From NCBI RefSeq assembly GCF_013128195.2, contig NZ_CP053452.2, positions 4,216,001-4,280,000 of the forward strand: 64,000 nt of DNA, given 5' to 3'. The number at the start of each line of letters is the position of its first letter. Within the stretch, counting starts at the first letter, position 1. The notes under the pieces were generated by a model. That model was not told where the DNA came from. It saw nothing but the letters and a program-made list of their open reading frames with translations, and searched no databases. The position numbers and the translations under genes were made by a program. This document shows positions 33,416-40,916 of the stretch, piece by piece. The DNA comes from Frigoriglobus tundricola (lineage in GTDB: Bacteria > Planctomycetota > Planctomycetia > Gemmatales > Gemmataceae).

Positions 33416-35191
33416 TCACTTCGCCCGCTTGTACTCGACCAGCATCAGCCCGCTCCCCTTCGGGGCCGCGACCTCGGTCGGCTCCTTCACCTCCCGGGCC
33501 CCGGGCCGCGGTGTCACCACGGTGAGGGTGTCCCCGGTCAGCTTGAACAGCCCACCGCCGGGGTACGCGGTGAACCCGTCGGCCAATTTATCCGCCTTCG
33601 GGTCGAACAGACCGATCCGATACTGGTCGCCCTCGTCCGCGAGGTGGAAGCCCCACTCCGTCGTTCCGCCGCTCGGGTCGGTGAGCCGCACCCGGCCGCC
33701 CTTGAACTCGATCGCCGCGTCCCCGGGTTTGTACTGCCCCCGGTTCCCGTCGAACTCCCAGGTCGCGCCAACCCACTTGCCCTCCAACTGCGGCCCGACC
33801 GTCTCCTTGACCGGCCGCAGGTACAGGGTATTGGTGCCGAAGTCGATCACCGCCGACCCGTTGAGTAAGTCGAGGGTGCCGAGCAGACCCTGGATCGGCG
33901 GCAGTTTCTGCTCGGCCCGCGCCTTGTTCAGCCCGGCCAGATCGACCCCCACACCGCACACCACCGCCCACGCGCGCCGGGTGTCGTACTCGCCGATCAT
34001 GAGCCCGCGAAGGTTAACGTTTTCGGCCTTCACCTTGCCGGCCAACCCCTCGCCCACCGTCCCACCCATCCGCTCGGCGCCCCACTTGTCGAGCCCCGCC
34101 GTGTCGAACGCGGAGAAGCTGGTCCCCGTGTCCACCATGAGGCGGAGGTCGTGCCGGCCGATGCGGGCGGCCGCCACCCGCTTGCCGTCCGGTTCCCGGT
34201 CCAGCCGGACGGCGGTGTACCCGTCCTTGAGGAGCAGGTCGCGGAGCGGGTCGGGCGGCGGCTTCCGGGCGTCCGGAGCGGTGTGTTTCAGTTCCAGCAG
34301 CACGCACCTGCTCCCCTTGGGAGCGGCAAACTCAGTCGGGATGTCGCTGGCCTTCTCGGGCCTGAGGCACAAGCAGGCGGTCATCGCCCCGTCCTTCACT
34401 TTGACCCGCCCGCCGCCCACGAACCCCGGGTCCGGCTTCCCTTCATCCTTCGGGTCCATCAGGAGGAGGTAGTCGCCCGCGTCGTTCGGCCCGAACCGGA
34501 TGGGGTACTCGCGGATTTTGGCGCCGTCGGTCAGCTTGAGCCGTCGGTCGGCGAACGTGAGCGTCGGCGGGGCCTCCGGGTCGAACTTCCGGGCCGCGCC
34601 GTCCTCCTGCCAGCTCGTCACCGCCCAGGTGCCGGCCAGCCGCGGCCACGCGGTCGCGAGCGGCGGCCGCAGGTACAAGGACCGGGCCGGGAAGTCGGCG
34701 ACGGCCGCCCACGGCTCAAGCACCCCCATGCCGAGCACGCCTCCCGGAGCATTTGAAAAGCCGGACAGGTCGGCGGCCTGAGCGGCCACATTGGGCCAGT
34801 CCTTGCGGGTGTCGTAGGTGCCGATCGTGAGGCCAGAGACGTACGTCCGTCGGCCGACCAGCCGCTCCGCGCCCACCCCGACCGACGCGGCCTCCGCGCC
34901 CAGTTCGAGTTTCAGCCGCTTGGCCAGCTTCAGGTCGAGGAACGTCTCCCGGAACCCACTGTCGAGGAAGAACTTCACCTTCTCGGCGCCGACCGCGCCG
35001 TCGACGAACAAACCTAACCTGCGGGGGTCGAGGGCGAGCGGGACGTGGGTGTATCCGGCCCGGGCCAGGGCGGCCCGGCGTGCGTCCGCGGGCGCCGCGG
35101 GTTTCGCGGGCGGCCTGTCCTCGGCCCCGACGGGCGGGGCGAGGAGACCGGCCAAGAGGACGACGGGCCACCGGCGGATCGGACGCGCCAC
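33416..35191 (-). CDS. Exported two-unit retropepsin-like / TIGR03067-like protein
   Basis: A 591-residue protein with signal peptide (WPVVLLAGLLAPPVGAED) and an internal duplication. Unit 1 (about 45-300) has a retropepsin-like half with VKFFLDSGFRETFLD (DSG), then a beta domain LAGTWAVTSWQEDGAARKFD. Unit 2 (about 310-590) has LRLMVDTGTSFSAFD (canonical DTG) followed by LEGKWVGATWEFDGNRGQYK. The second halves resemble the TIGR03067 planctomycete domain. GTYDTRKDWPN and GEYDTRRAWAV mark equivalent points. Only unit 2 has the usual DTG, so unit 1 may be catalytically weak or they may pair as one aspartic protease. GTG at 35191 follows GGAGAG. Confidence 0.7.
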   Translation of the reverse strand: MARPIRRWPVVLLAGLLAPPVGAEDRPPAKPAAPADARRAALARAGYTHVPLALDPRRLGLFVDGAVGAEKVKFFLDSGFRETFLDLKLAKRLKLELGAEAASVGVGAERLVGRRTYVSGLTIGTYDTRKDWPNVAAQAADLSGFSNAPGGVLGMGVLEPWAAVADFPARSLYLRPPLATAWPRLAGTWAVTSWQEDGAARKFDPEAPPTLTFADRRLKLTDGAKIREYPIRFGPNDAGDYLLLMDPKDEGKPDPGFVGGGRVKVKDGAMTACLCLRPEKASDIPTEFAAPKGSRCVLLELKHTAPDARKPPPDPLRDLLLKDGYTAVRLDREPDGKRVAAARIGRHDLRLMVDTGTSFSAFDTAGLDKWGAERMGGTVGEGLAGKVKAENVNLRGLMIGEYDTRRAWAVVCGVGVDLAGLNKARAEQKLPPIQGLLGTLDLLNGSAVIDFGTNTLYLRPVKETVGPQLEGKWVGATWEFDGNRGQYKPGDAAIEFKGGRVRLTDPSGGTTEWGFHLADEGDQYRIGLFDPKADKLADGFTAYPGGGLFKLTGDTLTVVTPRPGAREVKEPTEVAAPKGSGLMLVEYKRAK

Positions 35192-35530
35192 GAACGCTCT
35201 CCGTTCTCTGTTGAACGGGTCAGACCGGCCGGCGCAACAGACCGGCCGGGCGGTCTCGAAAGGGCCATGACATCACTCCGTGCGCGGGGACCCTTTGAGT
35301 TTGATGCCGAGTGCCGGCCCGAGCCGCACCCGGGTGCGCGTCACGGTCCTGAACCTCGGTTCTCCCGGTTACGCGCAAATGGAGGGACGCTCCTGCAATG
35401 ATACCCGAAGGCCGACACCGGCACAACGACACCCGCTGTGGCGACTCGGCGGCGCCTTCGGGTGGTGCCTCGGCCCACGCCGCCGCTCGCTTTTCTGTGC
35501 GAGCGAATGCCCCCGCGACGTCGCGCCGAC
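35192..35530. other. Intergenic region, 339 bases
   Basis: No gene or strong hairpin is seen between the diguanylate cyclase stop and the retropepsin-like start (both minus strand). Open frames here are Arg/Pro-rich translations without features. The ribosome site of the retropepsin-like gene is at its left edge. Confidence 0.5.
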
Positions 35531-36709
35531 CTACGACAGGGCCGCGGCCTTCCGGCGGTCCTTGCAGGCGTACATGGCCCGGTCCGCCCGCTCGATGGCG
35601 GCCGGGATGGCGGCGGGCGCGGCGAAGTCCGCCAGGCCCCAGGCGACGACCAGATCCATCGCCCCCGGCACGGCCGGCAACCGCTGGGCCTTTAAGGCCC
35701 CGTCGAGCGCTTCCAGCCGCCCGGTCATTTCTGCGGCCCGGCTGCCGGCCAGCACCACCAGGAACTCGTCGCCGCCGGTCCGGAACACGGGGTCGGTGAT
35801 CCGGAACTGCCCCTTCAAGGCGCGGGCCACCAACTGAATGGCCGCGTCGCCGGCCGCGTGCCCGAACCGGTCGTTGAGCGCCTTGAGGCCGTTCAGGTCG
35901 ATCACCGCCACGCTCCCCGCGAACGGCGCGTCGGTCCACCCGACCATCAGGGCGTCGAGCGCGCGGCGGTTGAGCAGGCCGGTGAGCGGGTCGGTGCGGG
36001 CGGCCACCGCGAGCTGTTCCGACACCGCGGCCAGTTCGCGGTTCTTCGCCTCCAGTTCGTCCCGCACCCGCTCGACGGCGAGCATCGCCATCCCGAACGC
36101 CAGCCCCACCTCCACCAGCGCGTTGTACATCGGGCTGAGCAGCATGTACTCCAGCGGCTGCCCGTTGTTCACCCACACCGCCCAGTACGCCGCCGGCCCG
36201 TAGTGGATGAAGAGGAGGCCCAGGACGAGCAGGCACCCGCGGACCACGCGGATGCCGAACGCCGGGTGCGACGGGCCCGGGCGGTAGCCGCGCGTGGCCA
36301 CGAGGGCGAGCAAAAAGAACGTGCCCAGGATCGGCGCGTGGTACACGAGCACGTGGTCGGTGGTCGCGAGCCGCCACGGCGCGGTCAGGCCGAACGCGAC
36401 CGGCCCGAGCACCACCCAGGCGTCGCGCCGGAGCGGCGCGCCGGTCGCCAAGTTGCGGCACCCCGCCCAGAGCAGGAAGCCGAAGGCGTACTCGAGGCAG
36501 CAGTAGGCGGAGAACGCGACCCGGGCCGCGGTCGGGTCCGCCGAGATGGCCAGCCGCAGGCACAGGAGGGCGGCGGCCAGTGCGACCCAGCCGGCCGCCC
36601 AGGCGACGAGGAACCGGCCGGCCACCGCCCGGGTGAGCTGCCACAGCAGGAGCGCCACGGGCGGGATCGACAGCGCCTGAATGTTGAAGACGAGATGGCT
36701 GGGTTCCAT
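35531..36709 (-). CDS. Membrane-bound diguanylate cyclase (GGDEF)
   Basis: A 392-residue protein with seven or eight N-terminal membrane helices (about residues 10-215), a short coiled coil (RVRDELEAKNRELAAVSEQL) and a GGDEF domain from about 235. The domain has TDPLTGLLNRRALD, DLNGLKALNDRFGH and the intact active site RTGGDEFLV near residue 320, so it should make c-di-GMP. An RxxD inhibitory site is not obvious at its usual place. The multihelix N terminus resembles 7TM sensor regions. No EAL domain is present. The PilZ-like protein elsewhere in this window is a possible c-di-GMP effector. Confidence 0.9.
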   Translation of the reverse strand: MEPSHLVFNIQALSIPPVALLLWQLTRAVAGRFLVAWAAGWVALAAALLCLRLAISADPTAARVAFSAYCCLEYAFGFLLWAGCRNLATGAPLRRDAWVVLGPVAFGLTAPWRLATTDHVLVYHAPILGTFFLLALVATRGYRPGPSHPAFGIRVVRGCLLVLGLLFIHYGPAAYWAVWVNNGQPLEYMLLSPMYNALVEVGLAFGMAMLAVERVRDELEAKNRELAAVSEQLAVAARTDPLTGLLNRRALDALMVGWTDAPFAGSVAVIDLNGLKALNDRFGHAAGDAAIQLVARALKGQFRITDPVFRTGGDEFLVVLAGSRAAEMTGRLEALDGALKAQRLPAVPGAMDLVVAWGLADFAAPAAIPAAIERADRAMYACKDRRKAAALS

Positions 36710-36885
36710 CGGCGGTCACACGCGGGTTAATACCGAGTCCGACGGAAGGCGCGTGGCGGGCGCCCGCCCGGCCGTTCCCGTTCGACGCGAGACGGCAAAG
36801 TATCAAACAGTGTCGCTTTTTTAAGACCAATATGCAGTGGCCTGCAACGAGTTTAGCACAGTCGCCCGGTCACATGGGTGTCCGT

Positions 36886-37323
36886 TCAGCCCGGCGGGGG
36901 CGGCGGGGGCGGCGGGGCAGTAGGGGTTGTGCCGGCGGTCCGCTTCAGGAGGTCGCGGATCTCGGTCAGGAGCTTCTCGGCCGGGGTCGGTTCGACGGCC
37001 GGTGTCCCGTCGTCGTTCAAAACGTACTTGTGCAGGGTGTTCACGCCTTTGACCACGAGGAACATGCAGAACCCTACGACGAGGAACGTGACGAGCGACT
37101 GAACGAAGCCGCCCCAGTTCAGTTTCGCGTCCTTGTACAGCGCGACGCTCTGGCCGGACACGTCGAACCCGCCGGTCAGGACGCCGACGATGGGCATGAA
37201 GATGTCTTTGACCAGGGAGTCAACGATCTTACCGAACGCGGTCCCGATCACGACGCCGACCGCGAGGTCCACCACGTTGCCCCGGAGGATGAATTTCTTG
37301 AACTCCGCGAAGAATGTACGCAC
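36886..37323 (-). CDS. mscL: Large-conductance mechanosensitive channel MscL
   Basis: A 145-residue MscL, a pentameric inner-membrane channel that opens under osmotic downshock. FAEFKKFILRGNVVDLAVGVVIG at the N terminus is the first pore helix, then VVGFCMFLVVKGVN is the second and KLLTEIRDLLKR the C-terminal bundle helix. The tail ends in an unusual run of about eight prolines (PPPPPPPPG). GTG at 37323 is chosen because it places the conserved N terminus at the protein start. Confidence 0.92.
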   Translation of the reverse strand: MRTFFAEFKKFILRGNVVDLAVGVVIGTAFGKIVDSLVKDIFMPIVGVLTGGFDVSGQSVALYKDAKLNWGGFVQSLVTFLVVGFCMFLVVKGVNTLHKYVLNDDGTPAVEPTPAEKLLTEIRDLLKRTAGTTPTAPPPPPPPPG

Positions 37324-37467
37324 GGGCTGGCCCCGGATTGAAATGAGAAAGGGGTGACCGGCGGAACGCTGCGAATCGCGTTCCACAAAGGGCAGCACGG
37401 AACGGCAGACCGGCGCGTCGGCTTCCGCCCGGGGGCGGAAGCCGTCTCCCTGTGTCGTGGTTCGCGC

Positions 37468-37743
37468 TCACCGCATGATCGTCGGCTGGCGACTGTCTCC
37501 AAAGCGGCTGCACACCCAGGCGAAAAGAACCACCGCACCGACGATACCGACGATGATAAGAGCCCCATCGGCCGGGACGCCGTCCCGATCGGCTCGTGGC
37601 GCTTCGCCCGTCGTGTGAGCCGTCGTGCGTGCGGTCGCGTTCGTGGGCGTGCCGGCCGAGCCCGCATTAGCCGCCGGGCCCGCGCACGTCAGCAGCGTTG
37701 CGAAAAGGACCGCGCGAATCGAAGTGATCAAGTGTGTCGACAT
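37468..37743 (-). CDS. Small exported or membrane-anchored protein
   Basis: A 91-residue protein with a signal peptide (MSTHLITSIRAVLFATLLTC...ANAG), a Thr/Ala/Arg-rich middle and a C-terminal hydrophobic helix (GALIIVGIVGAVVLFAWVC) ending in a basic tail. ATG at 37743 is preceded by GGGAGG at seven bases, a strong ribosome site. I do not recognise a family. It lies between mscL and the pseudokinase gene on the same strand but with gaps over 140 bases either side. Confidence 0.65.
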   Translation of the reverse strand: MSTHLITSIRAVLFATLLTCAGPAANAGSAGTPTNATARTTAHTTGEAPRADRDGVPADGALIIVGIVGAVVLFAWVCSRFGDSRQPTIMR

Positions 37744-37919
37744 GGGTGCCTCCCGGCGTTGGCAACCGTTGGGAACTCTGTCCTGAATGACACCCTCGTT
37801 CACTCTATTGTTCGCTCCGCGCCGGGCCGAATCAAAGAGACGGGGCGAAATTGACGCATCGCAAGAACGGGTAATGAGTTGAGGTGCGGACCTCGCGCCG
37901 GGCATGAACGAAACCGCCC

Positions 37920-37942
37920 CGGAGCATGAGCCTCCGGGGGGT
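37920..37942 (-). terminator. Short hairpin downstream of the kinase-like gene
   Basis: CCCCGGAG and CTCCGGGG flank a seven-base loop about 35 bases beyond the stop at 37975 (minus strand). There is no T-run, so it is only a possible terminator. Confidence 0.35.
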
Positions 37943-37974
37943 GCGAGTCGGCGGACGGGGGGTTCGGGAACTCG

Positions 37975-39573
37975 TTACTTCATCAGCATCGTGGCGCCGA
38001 AGTAGGCGGCCACCATGAGGACGATGGCGACGACGGCGATGATGATGACGCCGGTGTTCGCCTTTTTCTCTTCGCCGGCCTCGGTCGCCCACGCGGGGGC
38101 CTCTTCGCCCTCGTGTTCTTCCACCGGCTCGAGTTGCGGGGCCGGGGATTTCGGCTGTGCGGCCGGCTTGCCGGTCGTGGCGCCACGGGTCGGCAGTTTG
38201 GGCAGAGCGGCCCGCGGGGTTTCGGTCGTCGGAGCCCGGGCCGTGCTCCCGGTGTCGGCCACCTCGTCGGCGAGTCCGGGCAGTTGGAACGACGCCCGGC
38301 TCGGGACGGCCGACGGGCCGCGGGCCGGTTGCGGGTTCGGGGTGCGGACGTTCGGGGCCGCGGGCGCGGGGCTCGGCCGGCCGCGGTCGGCGGCCGCTGC
38401 ACCGGTCGTGCCCGAGCGGGTCGGGAGCGTGACTTTCGTGCCGTGATTCGACCGCGGGGCGAGCCCCGGGCGGGCGCCACTGGACAGCCCCGGCCGCGCG
38501 CCCGAGTGGGTGTTCGGCACGCCGCCGGGCATCCGGCTCAGGTCGCCCAGGAACGGCTCCAGGGCTTCGACCAGTTCGTCGCACCCGGTGAACCGCTCCT
38601 CGGCCGTCTTCGCCATCAGTCGCATGACCACGTCGGCCAGGCCCGCCGGCACGTCGGGGGCCAGCTCGACGATCGGCATCGGCGTCTTGGTCTGGTGGGC
38701 CATCATCTTCTCGACCGCCGACCCCTCCGGGAACGGCACCCGGCCGGTCAGGGCGTAGTACAGCACGCACCCGAGGCTGTACTGGTCGCCGGCCGGCGTC
38801 CGGTTGGTCGGTTCCATGATGCTCTCCGGGCTGGCGCAGTCCAGCCCGCTGGTGAGCGTGTTCGCGGTGGACATCGTGTCCACGAGGCTCTCGCCCTCGT
38901 TCTCGACGAGCAGCGAGCCGATGCCGAAGTCGAGGATCCGGGCCTGGTTGTCCGGCCCGATCATAATGTTCGACGGCTTCACGAGCCCGTGGAACAGGTT
39001 GTTCTGGTGGGCGAGCGTCAGCCCCTGGGCCACCTGCACGGCGTACATCGCCGCCAGGTTCGGTTCCAACTTGCCCTGTTGCTGAACGATCGATTCGAGC
39101 GTGTGCCCTTCGGCCAGCGGCCACGCCAGGTAGTGGAGGCCGCCGGCGGTGCCGACGTCCACGAACGGCACGACGGCCGGGTGCGAGAAGGTGCTGAACG
39201 ACCGGACCTGGCGGCGGGCCAGGCGGACGTTCCACATGCTCCGGCGGGGGAGCACCTTGACCGCGTAGAGGTTGTTGTCGTTCTTCGAGGTGGCCTTGTA
39301 CACCTGCCCCATGCTGCCGGCGCCGATGGCGTCGAGCAGCACGTACGGCCCGAGGACGAGCCCCTGGCTCTTCCCGTTCAGGATGCGCTCGGCCTGGAAC
39401 GCGGTCAGCGTGCCCTGGTCCACAAGGAATTCGGCCAGCGCCGGGGCTTCCGCCCGGGGGTTGCGGCGCAGGAACTCGCTCACGATCTGGTCCAGCGGGC
39501 CGCGGTCGATGAGGCCGCTGCGCCGGAGGTCCCACACGAACCATTCGCACGCGCCGAGGTCACTCGTCACCAT
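37975..39573 (-). CDS. Kinase-like membrane protein, probable pseudokinase
   Basis: A 532-residue Hanks-type kinase fold with a C-terminal membrane anchor (TGVIIIAVVAIVLMVAAYFG). Residues 1-75 are the planctomycete pre-kinase module ending LAEFLVDQGTLTAFQAERIL. The glycine loop IGAGSMGQVYKA, YAVKVLP lysine and LDFGIGSL (DFG) are present. However, the catalytic loop reads FHGLVKPSN, so the HRD Asp is replaced. That predicts little or no phosphotransfer and a scaffold or regulatory role. Residues about 355-490 are a Pro/Ala/Thr-rich cytoplasmic linker. ATG at 39573 begins the conserved N terminus. Confidence 0.85.
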   Translation of the reverse strand: MVTSDLGACEWFVWDLRRSGLIDRGPLDQIVSEFLRRNPRAEAPALAEFLVDQGTLTAFQAERILNGKSQGLVLGPYVLLDAIGAGSMGQVYKATSKNDNNLYAVKVLPRRSMWNVRLARRQVRSFSTFSHPAVVPFVDVGTAGGLHYLAWPLAEGHTLESIVQQQGKLEPNLAAMYAVQVAQGLTLAHQNNLFHGLVKPSNIMIGPDNQARILDFGIGSLLVENEGESLVDTMSTANTLTSGLDCASPESIMEPTNRTPAGDQYSLGCVLYYALTGRVPFPEGSAVEKMMAHQTKTPMPIVELAPDVPAGLADVVMRLMAKTAEERFTGCDELVEALEPFLGDLSRMPGGVPNTHSGARPGLSSGARPGLAPRSNHGTKVTLPTRSGTTGAAAADRGRPSPAPAAPNVRTPNPQPARGPSAVPSRASFQLPGLADEVADTGSTARAPTTETPRAALPKLPTRGATTGKPAAQPKSPAPQLEPVEEHEGEEAPAWATEAGEEKKANTGVIIIAVVAIVLMVAAYFGATMLMK

Positions 39574-39817
39574 TGGGTAGTCATCCTTAGAGGCCCGGTG
39601 CGGGTACCGGGGTCGGGCCGGTCGCGAGTCGGACCCGCCGACGGGTTCGCGTTCCGCCGGAGCGGGTATTGGGTCACACAAAATTAGGACGCTTTTCTGG
39701 GGTGTCAAACTCGCTCCGCCCCGTTTTCAGGCGTAACCCGACCCGCTATCCTGAGCAGAATGAACGGAACGATCGGACCGAACCCCTACGGAGCGCCCCG
39801 GCGCCCGATGTAACTGA

Positions 39818-40869
39818 GGCTCATGAGGCCGTCGGGGTGGAACTGGTCTTTTCCCATTCCCCGGTCGAGCGTTAGAGTACGCCGGTGTTGGGTAGCCGTG
39901 GTTTTGGAGGCCGGGAGATGGACTTCCCGATCGTGGACCTGATGGACCCAGGCGCGTGCTACCGGTATCTGGTCGATTTGCTGCACCCCGACGGTCTGTC
40001 GTGCCCGCGGTGCCACCGGTCCGATGGGATGGGGGTTCAGGCCCGGCATCGGGCACCGGTCCTGGACTACCGATGCACCCATTGCGGTCGGGTGTTCAAT
40101 GCGTACACCGGAACCCCGCTCCACGGCACCCGTCGGCCCCCGGCCCAGTGGGTTCTGATCTTCCGCGGGTTCGCGCAAGGAACCCCGACCGCTCAACTGG
40201 CGCGAGAACTGGGGTGCGATCGGATGCACCTGCTGGATCTGCGGCACCGGTTCCAGGAACGCGCCGCGGGAGCCGCCACGCAGGTCGGCGCGATCCCCGG
40301 CTCGGAGACCGAAGCGGACGAGATGTTCCAGAATGCGGGGGAAAAAAGGGGTCCGGCACCCGAACCCGGACGACCCGCCCCGACGCCGGGCCAACAAGCG
40401 GCGCGGGCACGGGAACTTCGCCAACGACCGCCCGCCGGTGGTCGGGGTGGTGAGCCGGGACACCGGGGCCATCGTCCTGGAGGTCGTCGAACGAACGGAC
40501 CAGGAGACCCTGATCGCGTTCGTGACCGAACATACCGATGATGGCGCGACCGTATACACGGATGAGTGGTCGGGGTACGCGCGGCTGTCCGCGGAGGGCC
40601 GCGGGCATGCCACGGTGAACCACACCCCGGGCCAACGGGAGTGGGCTCGGGATGACGACGGGGACGGGATCCGCGAGGTCCACGATAACACGCTCGAGGG
40701 CCTGTGGGCGGCCCTCCGCACGTTCCTGCGACCGTTCCGCGGGATCAGCAAGCACTACCTCCACCAGTACGTTGCCGTCTTCCAATGGGCATACAACAAG
40801 GTCGGCGTTGCGGGCATGGTCCGCACACTACTGGGCCTGCCCCTGTCCACCCCGACGGCCTCATGAGCC
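39818..40869 (+). mobile_element. IS1595-family insertion sequence, complete with terminal inverted repeats
   Basis: The ends carry perfect 24-bp inverted repeats: GGCTCATGAGGCCGTCGGGG at 39818 onward (to 39841) and its complement at 40846-40869. The match extends outward as GTAACTGA/GTAACAGT with two mismatches to about 39810 and 40877. The element is about 1.05-1.07 kb and holds one transposase gene, whose stop lies inside the right repeat. GCCCG flanks both outer ends, but no full 8-base target duplication is clear. It sits between divergent kinase and SEC-C genes. Confidence 0.85.
39918..40866 (+). pseudogene. IS1595-family (ISXO2-like) transposase, frameshifted
   Basis: The first frame carries a zinc-ribbon DNA-binding domain (CPRCHRSDG...YRCTHCGRVF) and the start of the DDE domain (EADEMFQNAGEK). 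The family continuation is in the +1 frame from 40333: PDDPPRRRANKRRGHGNF, TVYTDEWSGY, VNHTPGQREWARD and IREVHDNTLEGLWAALRTF. The switch point is the GGGGGAAAAAAGGGG run near 40338-40352. One A fewer would give the expected EKGVRHP junction. It is therefore inactive unless the ribosome slips there. ATG at 39918 follows GGAGG. Confidence 0.85.
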
Positions 40870-40916
40870 ACTGTTACGCCCGGACCCGAATACCACCTCG
40901 AGGAAGGTTCCCTCTC

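Noticed and set aside
37354..37854. Plus-strand open frame of 166 residues between mscL and the small exported protein
   Set aside because: It lies antisense to the small protein with a good ribosome site and has no recognisable features.
40333..40866. Programmed -1 frameshifting in the IS1595 transposase
   Set aside because: The needed change is +1 (or -2), not -1, and IS1595 members normally have one uninterrupted gene.
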